A stretch of 64,000 nt of DNA from Desulfocurvus vexinensis DSM 17965 (GCF_000519125.1 NZ_KI912582.1:1-64000), one strand, 5' to 3'; shown: positions 46,970 through 56,716, numbered from the stretch's first letter. Translations and numbers: made by a program. The notes: generated from the letters alone by a model not told the origin.

Positions 46970-49300
46970 TCAGCCCTGCTCTGCGGGCTCCTCGGGCGCC
47001 GGGGGGAACTCCACGCGGAAGCACGCCCCGCCCCCGGGCACGGACCCGGCGTGGATGGTGCCGCCGTAGTCCTTGACGATGCCGTAGCTGATGGACAGCC
47101 CCAGGCCGGTGCCCTTGCCCACCTCCTTGGTGGTGAAGAAGGGCTCGAAGATCTTCTCGGCAACGGCCGGGGGGATGCCCGCGCCGGTGTCCTCGATCTC
47201 CATGACCACGCGCCCGTCGCGCACCAGGGTGCGCAGGCGGACCTCGTCGGGAGCTGCGGCCTGGGCGTCGTCTTCGCCGTCCCCGGGCAGGGGGGCGTCC
47301 TCGCCAGCCGTGGCGCGTTTTTCCTCGATGGCGTCGCGGGCGTTGATGAGCAGGTTGATGACCACCTGCTCCAGGCGGTTGGGCTCGGCCAGCACGGGGG
47401 GCAGGCTCTCGGCCAGCTCCCAGCGCGGGGCGATGCCGCGCACCTTGAACTGCTGGTCGAAGATGTCGAAGGCCTTGCGCAGCACGGCGTCCAGGTGCAC
47501 GCGCTCGAGCCGCAGGCCGGGCTTGCGCCCGAACTCGCGCATGTGCTCGATGATGCGCGCCGCGCGCTCCACGTTCTGGTCGATGCCCTCGGCCATGAGT
47601 ATGAAGGTCTTCTCGTCCACGGGCTCCTTCCTGCCCAGCTTGCGCATGAAGAAGCCGGAGATGGTGCGGATGACCGACAGGGGCTGGTTCAGCTCGTGGG
47701 CCACGCCGGTGCTCATCTCGCCCAGGGTGGCCATCTTGCTGGCCTGGATGAGCTGCTGCTCGGTTTCCAGGCGGTGGGTGATGTCGCGCGAGATGGCCAG
47801 CAGCACGGGCCGCTCGGCGTATTCCGAGGCCGCCAGGCTCAGGTCCACATAGATGGGCTGGCCGCCGCTGGTCTTGTGGCGCACCTGGTTCATGGCGCCC
47901 TCGCTGCGGATGCGCGCGGCGTGCTCCGCCGGGTCGCCGCCCGCGAACAGCGCCAGGAACCAGGTGCCCAGCAGCTGTTCGCGGGTGTAGCCGTACACGG
48001 GCAGCACGGCGTCGTTGCAGTCCAGGATGTCCAGGGTCTGGCGGTCGAGCACGAAGACCGGGTTGGGGATCTGGTTGAAGATGGCGTGGTACTTTTGCTC
48101 GGAGCGTTCGAGCTTCTCCTCCAGCAGCTTGCGCTGGGTGATGTCCAGGCACATTTCCATGGCCGCCACGACCTCGCCGCGCTCGTTGCGGATGGGCTTG
48201 GTGTGCACCAGCCAGTAGGCCCGGGAGCCGTCCTTGTTGAGCCCGGCCTCTTCGCTGAAGTGCGGCCTGCCGGTGCGGAAGGTCTTCTCCACCGGGCAGT
48301 TCTCGCAGCGCTCGTCGCGGCCCTTGTAGGCGTGGTAGCAGTAGTCGCCGTCCTGGGGCGCGAAGCGCTCGGCGAACTCGCGGTTGTATTGCAGCAGGCG
48401 GTAGTTGCGGTCCTGCACGGTGATCAGGCAGGGCACGGCCTCGAACAGGCCCTGGTATTCGTCGCGCTGGCGGTTCAGTTCGGCCTGCTTGGCGGTGATG
48501 TCGCGGCCCATGCGGTTGATGGCCGCCACGAGCTGGCCCATCTCGTCGGCTTCGTCCAGGTCGTCCATGGGGATCTGCTCGCCGCGCGCGATGCGCCGCG
48601 TGCCCTGGATGAGCGCCAGCACGGGCTCCTTCACGAAGCGCAGCACGAAGAGCAGGATGATGTAGGTGGTGAACAGGAAGACCAGGGCCGCCAGGGCGAT
48701 GGAGTTGCGCTGGTAGCCCGCCAGGCTGGCGTCGGCCTCGCGCAGGGAGATGACCATGTCCAGGGCGCCGAGCACGGTCTTGTCCGGCGGGTGGAAGTGG
48801 CAGGGCGGGCCGGAGCAGGAGGGCTCGTTGTGGATGGGCGTGAGGATGCCCAGCATGCGCGAGCCCGAGGGCGCGGTGAACACGCGGGTGCGCTGGTCCA
48901 GCGGCACGCTGGTGCGCGGCGGGTCCTCGCGGTGGCACACATCGCAGGCTTCGGCCTTGATGTTGGTGGTCTGGCCGACCTCGCTGTAGAGGCTGGAGAA
49001 CTGGATGGTGCCGTGCTTGTCGTAGATGCGCACGGCCTCCACGTCGCTCTGGCGCCCGACGTTGCGGATGATCTGGCGCAGGTCGTCGCGCGAGTTGTGG
49101 AGCATGGCGTAGTGCGAGGCCAGGCGGATGGTGTTGGACAGCCTGTCCGCGCCGGTGACCATGTGGGCCATGGTCGTCTGCTGGTGGTGGTGCATGTTGA
49201 ACCACGTCCAGCCCGCCACCCCCGCGAGCAGGGTCAGGCTGACCGAGGCGAAGATCTTGGTCAGCAGGCTGTGGCGCAGCCCGGCGGTGCGTCCGGTCAT
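46970..49300 (-). CDS. Haem-containing membrane sensor kinase (c-type haem domain-HAMP-PAS-PAS-kinase)
   Basis: 776 residues. TM1 is at about 12-34 and TM2 at about 199-220. The periplasmic domain between them carries CDVCH (119-123) and CSGPPCH (162-168), candidate covalent c-type haem sites (CxxCH and CxxxxCH), with extra His nearby. HAMP (about 221-275), PAS1 (about 283-390, with C321, C332 and C335), PAS2 (about 400-510), HisKA His535 ([13 protein letters not shown]) and a HATPase ([22 protein letters not shown]) follow. It lies between rrf2 and feo, near hmc. It probably senses periplasmic redox state or a haem ligand. No adjacent response regulator. Confidence 0.85.
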   Translation of the reverse strand: MTGRTAGLRHSLLTKIFASVSLTLLAGVAGWTWFNMHHHQQTTMAHMVTGADRLSNTIRLASHYAMLHNSRDDLRQIIRNVGRQSDVEAVRIYDKHGTIQFSSLYSEVGQTTNIKAEACDVCHREDPPRTSVPLDQRTRVFTAPSGSRMLGILTPIHNEPSCSGPPCHFHPPDKTVLGALDMVISLREADASLAGYQRNSIALAALVFLFTTYIILLFVLRFVKEPVLALIQGTRRIARGEQIPMDDLDEADEMGQLVAAINRMGRDITAKQAELNRQRDEYQGLFEAVPCLITVQDRNYRLLQYNREFAERFAPQDGDYCYHAYKGRDERCENCPVEKTFRTGRPHFSEEAGLNKDGSRAYWLVHTKPIRNERGEVVAAMEMCLDITQRKLLEEKLERSEQKYHAIFNQIPNPVFVLDRQTLDILDCNDAVLPVYGYTREQLLGTWFLALFAGGDPAEHAARIRSEGAMNQVRHKTSGGQPIYVDLSLAASEYAERPVLLAISRDITHRLETEQQLIQASKMATLGEMSTGVAHELNQPLSVIRTISGFFMRKLGRKEPVDEKTFILMAEGIDQNVERAARIIEHMREFGRKPGLRLERVHLDAVLRKAFDIFDQQFKVRGIAPRWELAESLPPVLAEPNRLEQVVINLLINARDAIEEKRATAGEDAPLPGDGEDDAQAAAPDEVRLRTLVRDGRVVMEIEDTGAGIPPAVAEKIFEPFFTTKEVGKGTGLGLSISYGIVKDYGGTIHAGSVPGGGACFRVEFPPAPEEPAEQG

Positions 49301-49370
49301 GGGGGGTCCTCCCGCGCCTGTGCGCGTCAGCCGATTCCATACCCCAGGGGTGGGTTTCTGGCAACAGGCG

Positions 49371-49400
49371 AAGCCGGGCGAAGCCGGGCGAAGCCGGGCG
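49371..49400. repeat. Three tandem decanucleotides
   Basis: AAGCCGGGCG occurs three times in exact tandem between feoB and the haem kinase start. A similar 10-bp tandem array exists at 56000. Confidence 0.6.
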
Positions 49401-49453
49401 GGAGGGGGAGCGGGGTGAGGGGGCTGGGGTGAGGTGGCGCGGGCGCCCGGGGG

Positions 49454-51640
49454 CTAGCCCAGGCCCAGGGCGCGCCCGCCCTGGAAGACGGCCACGGCCA
49501 GGGCGTAGGCCAGGGCGGTGTTGAAAACCACGGCGAAGGCGGCCCATTTCCACGAGCCCGACTCGGAGCGGATGGCCACCACGGTGACGAAGCAGGGCGC
49601 GTAGAGCATGATGAAGACGATGAGCGCCACGGCGTGCAGGCGGGACCATTGCGGGGCGTCCCGCAGGCGGTCGGCCAGGGGCTTGGCGTCCTCGGGGTCG
49701 GTTTCGCCCAGGGAGTAGGCCGTGCCCAGGGTGGAGACGATGACTTCCTTGGCCGCGAACCCGCCCACCAGGGCGATGTTGGTGCGCCAGTCGAAGCCCG
49801 CCGGGGCGGTGACGGCCTCCAGGGCCGCGCCGAGGCGCCCGGCCAGGGAGTGGCGCAGGGCGGCTTCGCGCTGGATGTTGTCCGCCAGGGCTAGGCGCTC
49901 GGCCAGGGTCTGGCGGGTTGCCTCGTCCTGGGCGGGGTCGGCGGCTGCGGCCTGGATGGCCTCGCGCTCGGCGGCGTACATGGCCGCGCGCTCTGCGGGC
50001 AGTTGCGGGAAGGTCATGGCCGCCCACAAGAGGATGGAGATGGCCAGGATCACCGTGCCGGCCTTCTTGATGTACTGCCAGGTGCGCTCCCAGGTGTGGA
50101 TGAGCATGCCGCGCAGGGTGGGCAGGCGGTAGGGCGGCAGCTCCATGACGAAGGGCGTGCTCGGGCCCTTGATGACCGTGGAGCGCAGCAGCCGCGCCAC
50201 CAGCAGGGCGGCGGCCCAGGCGCCCAGGGTGATCAGGAACAGGGCCGTGGCCTCGGCTCCGGGAAAGAACACGCCCGTGAGCAGCAGGAAGATGGGCAGC
50301 TTGGCCCCGCAGGTCATGAACGGGGCGGTGAGCAGGGTGGCGAGCTTTTCGCGCGGGCTGCGCAGGGTGCGCGCGGCCATGACCCCGGGCACGGCGCAGC
50401 CCCCGGCGATGCCCCCCGAGACGATGAACGGCATCACCGAGCAGCCGTGCAGCCCGAAGATGCGGAACACGCGGTCGAGCATGTAGGCGATGCGCGCCAT
50501 GTAGCCCGAGTCTTCCAGGAAGGCGATGAACAGGAACATGAGCATGATCAGCGGCACGAAGCCCATGACCCCGCCCACGCCGTCGATGACCCCCGAGACG
50601 AGCAGCGACTTGAACAGCCCGTCGGGCAGGGCGGCGTCGGCGGCCTGGGCCAGCAGGCCGAACAGGGTCTCGACCCAGCCCATGGGCACCTCGCCCAGGG
50701 CGAAGGTCGCCCAGTAGACGGCCAGCAGCACCCCGAGCATGCCCAGGGGCCCGGCCACGCGGTGGGTCAGCACGCGGTCGAGCATGTCCGACACGTCCAC
50801 GCGCGAGGGCTCGTCGGGGCGGGTCAGCACGCCCTGGCGCAGCACCGAGGTGATGAACCCGTAGCGGTAGTCGGCGATGATGGCTTCGGGGGAGGTGCGC
50901 AGGGTGCGCTGGCAGTGGTCGGCCACGCGCCCGGCCATGGCCTCCAGCTCGGCGGCCAGGGGCCCGGCGGCGCGTCCGGCGGCCAGCACCTGCTCGTCGG
51001 ACTCCAGGTATTTCAGGGCCAGCCAGCGGGCGGGGTAGCGCCCGGCGAGCAGGCCGTCGGCCTGGATGCGCGCGGTCATCTGCGCCAGCACGGGGTCGAG
51101 GTCCGGTCCGTAGGAGATGGCCAGGGGCTCGCGCACGCCGCCGGTGGCCCGGGCGTGCCCGGCGGCGGCCCGCAGCAGGCGGCCCACGCCCTCGCCGGTG
51201 CGCGCCACGGTTTCGACCACCGGGCAGCCCAGCAGGCCGCCCAGGCGCTCGGCGTCCACGGTCAGGCCCTGCTTGCGGGCCTCGTCCATCATGTTCAGGG
51301 CCAGGGTCAGGGGCAGGCCCATTTCCAGAATCTGCACGGCCAGGTAGAGGTTGCGCTCCAGGGCCGAGGCGTTGAGCACGCCGACCACCACCCCGGGGCG
51401 CTCGTCCACCAGGGCGTCGCGCGCCACCAGCTCTTCCTGGGTGTAGGCCGTGAGGGAGTAGGTGCCGGGCAGGTCGAGCACGTGGAAGTCGATGCCGTCC
51501 ACGCGGGCGAAGCCTTCCTTCTTCTCCACGGTGATGCCCGGGTAGTTGCCCACGTGCTGGCGCGCGCCGGTGATGGCGTTGAACAGGGTGGTCTTGCCCG
51601 CGTTGGGGTTGCCCGCCAGGGCGATCTTGACGCGCTGCAT
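49454..51640 (-). CDS. feoB: Ferrous iron transporter FeoB
   Basis: 728 residues. The N-terminal G domain has GNPNAGKT (10-17), the G2 threonine in NYPGITVEKKEG, G3 DLPGTYSL and G4-like ALNMMDEA. The membrane domain shows the Gate-type repeats (FIVSGGIAGGCAVPGVMAARTL; GGFAAKEVIVSTLGTAYSLGE). It imports Fe2+ across the inner membrane. The start shares an A with the feoA stop (TGATG). Confidence 0.95.
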   Translation of the reverse strand: MQRVKIALAGNPNAGKTTLFNAITGARQHVGNYPGITVEKKEGFARVDGIDFHVLDLPGTYSLTAYTQEELVARDALVDERPGVVVGVLNASALERNLYLAVQILEMGLPLTLALNMMDEARKQGLTVDAERLGGLLGCPVVETVARTGEGVGRLLRAAAGHARATGGVREPLAISYGPDLDPVLAQMTARIQADGLLAGRYPARWLALKYLESDEQVLAAGRAAGPLAAELEAMAGRVADHCQRTLRTSPEAIIADYRYGFITSVLRQGVLTRPDEPSRVDVSDMLDRVLTHRVAGPLGMLGVLLAVYWATFALGEVPMGWVETLFGLLAQAADAALPDGLFKSLLVSGVIDGVGGVMGFVPLIMLMFLFIAFLEDSGYMARIAYMLDRVFRIFGLHGCSVMPFIVSGGIAGGCAVPGVMAARTLRSPREKLATLLTAPFMTCGAKLPIFLLLTGVFFPGAEATALFLITLGAWAAALLVARLLRSTVIKGPSTPFVMELPPYRLPTLRGMLIHTWERTWQYIKKAGTVILAISILLWAAMTFPQLPAERAAMYAAEREAIQAAAADPAQDEATRQTLAERLALADNIQREAALRHSLAGRLGAALEAVTAPAGFDWRTNIALVGGFAAKEVIVSTLGTAYSLGETDPEDAKPLADRLRDAPQWSRLHAVALIVFIMLYAPCFVTVVAIRSESGSWKWAAFAVVFNTALAYALAVAVFQGGRALGLG

Positions 51641-51879
51641 CAGGGCAGGGGCTCCACGAGCACGAAGTCGGCCTCGTTGTTGCGCAGGGAGAGGGTGAAG
51701 CCCTGCATGCGCAGGGCTACGGGGTCCTTGAGGGGCGCGCGGCCCACGATCTCCACCTGCGCGCCGGGCACCAGGCCCATGTCGCGGATGCGGCGGCCCA
51801 GCTCGCCCTGGGCGGAAACGGTATGGATGACGGCGCGCTGGCCGACCTGAAGTTCGCGCAGCCGCAGGGGCTGGGGCAT
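51640..51879 (-). CDS. feoA: FeoA-type SH3-like protein
   Basis: 79 residues, a FeoA core domain: LRLRELQVGQRAVI, LGRRIRDMGLVPGAQVEIV and DPVALRMQGFTLSLRNNEA. FeoA assists FeoB. AAGGAG precedes the ATG, and the gene is translationally coupled to feoB. Confidence 0.9.
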   Translation of the reverse strand: MPQPLRLRELQVGQRAVIHTVSAQGELGRRIRDMGLVPGAQVEIVGRAPLKDPVALRMQGFTLSLRNNEADFVLVEPLP

Positions 51880-51954
51880 GGGGTGGCTCCTTGGGTCCGG
51901 CCCGGGTGCGTCGCGCGGGCCCGCGCAGGGGCGGCGATGGGCCGGAACTCAGGG

Positions 51955-51983
51955 GCGATAATGGTTTTCAACAGGCCTGTCAA
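51955..51983 (-). promoter_or_regulatory. Predicted feoA-feoB promoter
   Basis: Minus strand TTGACA (51978-51983), 17-bp spacer, TATCGC (51955-51960). A weak Fur-like sequence (12 of 19 matches) begins at 51957 on the plus strand. Confidence 0.55.
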
Positions 51984-52084
51984 GGGCTGGCGGGCCGCTG
52001 AGCGGGCTGCGCGGGGCGGGCTGCGAAGGTGGGAGCTTTGGGGCCGGGGCTGCGGGCCGGGGCGTGGGGAGGCGGGCGTCAGGC

Positions 52085-52360
52085 TCAGGCCCGGGAGTCC
52101 TCGCCCAGGGGCAGGACGGTGACGGCGGCGGCCAGGTCGTCGCCGAGCACGATGTCGGCGTCGCGCACGCGCAGGCAGCAGGCCCCGCAGTGGGAGGCGC
52201 TGACCTCGGCGGTGGTCCCGGGGGTCAGCCCCAGGGCCAGCAGGCGGCAACGGTCCTTGGGGCAGCAGGAAAAGCTCTGGATGCGCACCCGGCTGCCCCG
52301 GGGCGCGTCGCGCAGGGTCTGCCCGTCCCAACCGTGCCTGTGCTTGCAATGTTCTCGCAT
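52085..52360 (-). CDS. Second, Cys-rich FeoA-domain protein
   Basis: 91 residues from ATG 52360. The longer frame is rejected. The FeoA core is CRLLALGLTPGTTAEVS and LRVRDADIVLGDDLA. It is unusual for seven cysteines (SCCPKDRC; HCGACC) that could bind iron or a cluster. It is separated from feoA by its own promoter and a Fur box, so it may be the iron-responsive first gene of the cluster. Confidence 0.82.
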   Translation of the reverse strand: MREHCKHRHGWDGQTLRDAPRGSRVRIQSFSCCPKDRCRLLALGLTPGTTAEVSASHCGACCLRVRDADIVLGDDLAAAVTVLPLGEDSRA

Positions 52361-52366
52361 GGCGCC

Positions 52367-52395
52367 ACGATAGTGATACTGAGAATGAATGTCAA
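52367..52395 (-). promoter_or_regulatory. Fur-box promoter of the feo cluster
   Basis: Minus strand TTGACA (52390-52395), exact 17-bp spacer, TATCGT (52367-52372). Between them lies GATACTGAGAATGAATGTC (52375-52393), 14 of 19 matches to the classical Fur box GATAATGATAATCATTATC. Fur binding here would block RNA polymerase. Confidence 0.75.
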
Positions 52396-52539
52396 GGGCG
52401 CTTGTCGTCAGCGGCTGCCCCGGGAGGGGGCGGTACGGGCATGGGCTCCCCGGCAAAGGCGCGCAGGCGGCGCCTGCGCTCTGTGGCCTGCGCCGCGCGG
52501 GTACGGTGATGCCTTGCGCGGCCCAGGCTCCGGGGGCTT

Positions 52540-52683
52540 GGCTCCCGCGCGGGCGCGGCGGCGCCAAAAAACCTTGTGTCAACGAGACCAATCAACCGGC
52601 TCCCGCGTGGGCGCGGCGGTGGCCGTGTCCACGACGTAATCGGCGACGTCCATCGCCCCGGCCCCCGCGTGGGCACGGCGGCA
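52540..52683. repeat. Three-copy palindromic repeat with CRISPR-like spacing
   Basis: Copies of about 24 bp start at 52540, 52598 and 52660 (core GGCTCCCGCGTGGGCGCGGC with small changes). Each can fold CCGCG-TGGG-CGCGG. The 34- and 38-bp segments between them are unrelated to each other. Periods are 58 and 62. No cas genes are in the window. It may be a decayed CRISPR fragment or a REP-like element. Confidence 0.5.
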
Positions 52684-52864
52684 GGTTCCCCCTGGCAGCG
52701 GGGCGTTTTTCGCGACTCTTGTGAAAATAGGGGCATTGTCCGACAAACTTGTCTGTATAGTGGAAAAGCTGGTACAAAGTGTCACGGTTTTGTGTCCTCA
52801 TTTCCACATCCCGGGGGCGGCGGCTTGCAACCCGCCGATATTATTGAAATCAGAGGGTATATCC

Positions 52865-55297
52865 ATGAGTATCCGTTTGAAGGTGGCCCTGCCCGTGGCG
52901 GCCACGGTGCTGATTCTGGGCGGGTTGGGGCTGTGGCTGCTGGTCAGCAATCTGCGCGAGCTGGAGTCCCGCTCCGTGGAGACCATCGTGGCCAACAAAG
53001 CCGCCGAGATCGACTCGGCCATCCAGGCCGGGACGGACCGCGCCACGGAACTGGCCGCCCTGTTCACGCGCATGCCCGCCGTGGTCCAGGCCCTGGAGCT
53101 GGCCGCCCAGGGCGACATGCGCGACGAGCGCGACCCCATGGCCCAGCAGGCCCGCGAGATGCTGCGCCGCGAAATGGCCCCTGTGCTCGAAGGCTACGAG
53201 CAGATCCTGGGCACCAAATTCCAGCTCCACGTCCACCTGCCCACCACCCGCAGCCTGGCCCGGCTGTGGCGCAAGCAGCAGGTCAGCCGCGATGGGAAAT
53301 GGATGGACGTGTCCGACGACCTGTCGTCCTTCCGCCAGACGGTGCTCGACGTGAACGCCTCGGGCCGCGCCCTGGGCGGCATCGAGCTGGGCAGCGGCGG
53401 GTTCGCCATCCGCGGCATCCTGCCCGTGCGCTCCGCAGCAGGCAAGCACCTGGGCTCGCTGGAAACCCTGGTCGAGTTCGGGCCCATCCTGGCCGCAGCC
53501 TCCAAGCGGGAGGGCGAGGCCCTGGTGCTCTACATGAACGCCGACCAGCTGCACATCTCCACCCGCCTCAAGGACGACCCGGCCAAGCACCCCGTGCTCG
53601 ACGGGCGCTTCGTCCTCGTGTCGGGCACCAAGGACCAGGCCGTGGAGAAGCTCGTCAGCGCCGACTTCCTGGAAGCGGGCAAGGCCGGGCAGCACGTGGT
53701 GCGCCACGGCGACCTGGCCCTGGCGGCCTTCCCGGTCAAGGACTACAAGGGCGAGCAGATGGGCATCCTGGTCTACGCCCTGGACACCGCGGCCACCGAA
53801 GCCATCATCTGGCGCACGGGCACGACCATCGGGGCGATCTTCCTGGCCATCCTGGTCCTGCCGGTGCTGGTGACCTGGGTCTTCCTGACCCGGGGCGTGC
53901 TGCGCCCGGTGCAGGCCATCATGGGCAAGATCCGCGACATCGCCGACGACCGTGCCAACCTCTCCGAGACCCTGGACGAGAGCGCGCGCGACGAGATGGG
54001 CGCCCTGGCGGCGCAGTTCAACAGGCTGCTGCACAAGCTCGACGGCATCCTGTGCCAGACCCAGATGTACGGCTACATGATCAACGCCGTGCCCGACCCC
54101 ATCTTCGCCGTGGACGACGACATGAACTTCATCGTGGCCAACGCGGCCACGGCACGCCTGGGCAAGAGCACCGTGGAGGCCCTGCGCGGCACGCCCTGCC
54201 GCAACGTGTTCAACACCTCCCTGTGCGGCACGGCGGACTGCCCCATCGAGCAGTGCAGGCGCACGGGCCAGCCCTACGCGGGCAATGTCATCTCCGCCGA
54301 CCTGGGCGGGCGCACGGTGTACATCCAGCCGACCTCGGACGTGCTGCGCGACTGCCACGGCAAGGTCATCGGGCGCATGGAGATCGCCCGCGACGTGACC
54401 CCGCTGGTGGAAAAGGAAGCGGCCCTGCAAGCCAACCTGGAGCAGATCCGCAGCGTGAACGAGCGCGTGGCCGGGGCCGCCGCGTCCATCGCCGAGGCCT
54501 CGGGCGAGCTGTCGGGGCAGGTGGCCGAGGTCACCGACGGCGCCGAGCAGCAGAAGGCCCGCGCCGGGGAAACGGCCCAGGCCATGGAGCAGATGAACGA
54601 GACGGTGATGGACGTGGCCCGGGGCGCCAGCGAAGCCGCCGAGCAGGCCGACGGCTCGCGCCGCCGCGCCCAGGAGGGCTCGGAGGTGGTGGCCAAGGCC
54701 GTGGCGGCCATCGCCGAGGTCCGCGAGCGCTCGGCCAGCCTGAAGGCCAACATGGACGCCCTGGGCGAGAAGGCCGAGGGCATCGGCCAGGTGCTCAACG
54801 TCATCTCCGACATCGCCGACCAGACGAACCTCTTGGCGCTCAACGCGGCCATCGAGGCCGCGCGCGCGGGCGACGCGGGCCGGGGCTTCGCCGTGGTGGC
54901 CGACGAGGTGCGCAAGCTGGCCGAGAAGACCATGACCGCCACCCAGGAGGTGGCCCAGGCCATCGGGGCCATCCAGTCCGGCGCGCGCGAGAACATCGCC
55001 GCCGTGGACCAGTCGGACAGGGCCGTGGCCCACGCCACGGAGATGGTCAACGCCTCGGGCGGCGCCCTGCGCGAGATCAGCGACCTGGTCACCGCCACGG
55101 CGGACCGCATCCGCGCCATCGCCACGGCGGCCGAGGAGCAGTCGGCCACCAGCGACGCCATCAACCGCGCCGTGGACGAGGTCAACGCCGTGGCTCAGGA
55201 GACGGCCCAGGGCATGATGCGCGCGCGCGACAACGTGGAGCGGCTGGCCGAGCTGGCCGAATCGCTGCGCGCCCTGTCCAGCGAGGTGCACGTCTAG
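52865..55297 (+). CDS. Methyl-accepting chemotaxis protein with Cys-rich PAS domain
   Basis: 810 residues. TM1 is at about 7-30, a large periplasmic sensor (about 31-315, Cache-like) follows, then TM2 (about 318-342) and HAMP. A cytoplasmic PAS (about 395-520) contains [20 protein letters not shown]. The signalling hairpin tip is [20 protein letters not shown] near 651, followed by [17 protein letters not shown]. It relays ligand or redox signals to CheA. ATG 52865 has AGAGGG upstream. No CheW-binding pentapeptide for CheR is evident at the C-terminus. Confidence 0.92.
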   Translation: MSIRLKVALPVAATVLILGGLGLWLLVSNLRELESRSVETIVANKAAEIDSAIQAGTDRATELAALFTRMPAVVQALELAAQGDMRDERDPMAQQAREMLRREMAPVLEGYEQILGTKFQLHVHLPTTRSLARLWRKQQVSRDGKWMDVSDDLSSFRQTVLDVNASGRALGGIELGSGGFAIRGILPVRSAAGKHLGSLETLVEFGPILAAASKREGEALVLYMNADQLHISTRLKDDPAKHPVLDGRFVLVSGTKDQAVEKLVSADFLEAGKAGQHVVRHGDLALAAFPVKDYKGEQMGILVYALDTAATEAIIWRTGTTIGAIFLAILVLPVLVTWVFLTRGVLRPVQAIMGKIRDIADDRANLSETLDESARDEMGALAAQFNRLLHKLDGILCQTQMYGYMINAVPDPIFAVDDDMNFIVANAATARLGKSTVEALRGTPCRNVFNTSLCGTADCPIEQCRRTGQPYAGNVISADLGGRTVYIQPTSDVLRDCHGKVIGRMEIARDVTPLVEKEAALQANLEQIRSVNERVAGAAASIAEASGELSGQVAEVTDGAEQQKARAGETAQAMEQMNETVMDVARGASEAAEQADGSRRRAQEGSEVVAKAVAAIAEVRERSASLKANMDALGEKAEGIGQVLNVISDIADQTNLLALNAAIEAARAGDAGRGFAVVADEVRKLAEKTMTATQEVAQAIGAIQSGARENIAAVDQSDRAVAHATEMVNASGGALREISDLVTATADRIRAIATAAEEQSATSDAINRAVDEVNAVAQETAQGMMRARDNVERLAELAESLRALSSEVHV

Positions 55298-55323
55298 GTC
55301 GGGCACAGCCCGGCATAAGGCGA

Positions 55324-55354
55324 GGGCCCCTTCCGGCGTTGCCGGAAGGGGCCC
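55324..55354. terminator. Terminator after the chemoreceptor gene
   Basis: Perfect 14-bp arms 55324-55337 and 55341-55354, loop GTT, followed by TTT. It is shared with the convergent lipoprotein gene. Confidence 0.8.
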
Positions 55355-55381
55355 TTTCGTTGCCGCGCGCCGGGGGCGGGG

Positions 55382-55987
55382 TCAGCGCCGGGTGATGGAG
55401 CCCATGAGCTCCTCCACGTCCATGTAGTAGTCCTGGACGTTGGGCAGGTTCTCCAGGGCGTCGGTGTACTCCACCTCCACGGCGCCCGAGGCGCTGGCGG
55501 TGATGGTCGTGCAGCGGAAGACCGGCATCCCGCCCAACTCGGGCGCCATGCAGCGGTAGACGTGGCGGATGACCCGGCCCTGGGCGTCGTAGTCCAGGCT
55601 GGCGCTGGAATAGCCGGGGATGTTCTCCTCCACGAGGGCGTCGTAGGCCTCGGGCCCGGCGAAGAGCAGCTCCGCCGCCTCCCGGGGGTAGAGGAACACG
55701 CGCACCGTGGGCAGCATCCCGGTGTGGGCCGAGCGCTCGCTGTGGATGTAGAAGTGCTTGATCAGCGGGCTGGCCCCGGCCCGCAGGGGCACCTCGAACC
55801 AGCCCCGGGGCAGGGTCATGGCCACGCCGTCCACCTCGCAGGTTTCGCGGTGGGCGGGGTCGGCGGCCAGGCGGGCCTTGTAGGCCTCGAAGGCCGGGCC
55901 CGCCTCGGGGCCGAAGCGGTTCTGGGCGCAGGCGGCCAGGGTCAGGGTCAGGGCCAGGAGAAGGGGAAGCAGGCGTGCGGACGGCAT
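55382..55987 (-). CDS. Predicted lipoprotein (unknown)
   Basis: 201 residues. The signal ends in the lipobox LAAC (TLTLAACAQNRFGPEAG), so Cys20 is the likely lipidated residue. The mature domain has a regular alpha/beta pattern (VDGVAMTLPRGWFEVPLRAG, SAHTGMLPTVRVFLYPREAAELL) and ends near YYMDVEELMGSI. I do not recognise the family. The start has GAGG upstream, and a decanucleotide array lies immediately before it. It is probably co-transcribed with the PH-like gene. Confidence 0.7.
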   Translation of the reverse strand: MPSARLLPLLLALTLTLAACAQNRFGPEAGPAFEAYKARLAADPAHRETCEVDGVAMTLPRGWFEVPLRAGASPLIKHFYIHSERSAHTGMLPTVRVFLYPREAAELLFAGPEAYDALVEENIPGYSSASLDYDAQGRVIRHVYRCMAPELGGMPVFRCTTITASASGAVEVEYTDALENLPNVQDYYMDVEELMGSITRR

Positions 55988-55999
55988 GGCGACCTCACA

Positions 56000-56050
56000 A
56001 AGGGTGCGCAAAGAGTGCGAAAGGGTGCGAAAGGGTGCGAAAGGGGCGCG
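56000..56050. repeat. Decanucleotide tandem array before the lipoprotein
   Basis: About five units of AAGGGTGCGA (with variants AAGGGTGCGC, AAGAGTGCGA, AAGGGGCGCG) run between the lipoprotein start and the PH-like gene stop. Such an array can vary in copy number. Confidence 0.7.
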
Positions 56051-56081
56051 GGTGCTGCTCGGGCGCGGCAGGGCGCGGGGC

Positions 56082-56606
56082 TCAGCCCTGGCCGACAGGG
56101 ACCACGGCGCCCACGGCGGCGGCCAGCCCGTCCACGTCCGCCGGGCCGAGCAGGAAGATGCGCTGGGGCGTCTCCAGGCACAGCACCCGGTCGCCGCGCG
56201 CCACCACCACGGCCTCGCGGCCCGCAGCCGTGCGGAAGACCCCGCTGCGGTAGCCGAAAAAGGCCATGCTGCCTTCGCTTTGCATGGCCGCGAACTCGGC
56301 CTCGTCCGCCAGGGAGCAGACAAAGGCGCGGCTCACGGCGGCCAGGGGCTGCGACGCCTTGAAGAACGGCGGCGCGTCCACCAGCAGGGCGTCGCCCTCG
56401 ACCATGATGCGCGTGTTGGCCGGGTTGGCCACGATCATGAACCAGTACAGGACGATGATGGGCACGGCCACGGCCAGGACGCAGATGCCCGTCCACACGA
56501 AGCCGGAGCCGAAGCTCCACACGGCGGCCCCGGCGGAGAAGGCCGCGAAGGCCAGCAGCATGAGGATCACCTTGCGCGCCATGGGAACGGGAAAAATCGC
56601 GGCCAT
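56082..56606 (-). CDS. Membrane protein with bacterial PH-like domain (unknown)
   Basis: 174 residues with two N-terminal transmembrane helices (about 12-30 and 36-58), followed by a small beta-rich domain (IMVEGDALLVDAPPFFKASQPLAAV to the end), the layout of bacterial PH-domain proteins. ATG 56606 is preceded by GGAG. ATG 56582 is a possible internal start. No partner is apparent except the downstream lipoprotein. Confidence 0.6.
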   Translation of the reverse strand: MAAIFPVPMARKVILMLLAFAAFSAGAAVWSFGSGFVWTGICVLAVAVPIIVLYWFMIVANPANTRIMVEGDALLVDAPPFFKASQPLAAVSRAFVCSLADEAEFAAMQSEGSMAFFGYRSGVFRTAAGREAVVVARGDRVLCLETPQRIFLLGPADVDGLAAAVGAVVPVGQG

Positions 56607-56716
56607 GCGGACTCCGGGGCGGGCCCAGGGATTGTGCGTTGTGCGGATCGGGCGGTGCGCAGCCTAGCAGGGCCGGGGGGCGAAGACAACCCCGGCGCGC
56701 GCCGGGCGGGGGCCGC

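Noticed and set aside
46155-50027. 1290-codon minus-strand frame ending in Rrf2 copy B
   Set aside because: Only the last 168 codons are a gene. The rest is an out-of-frame shadow of the haem kinase and feoB region.
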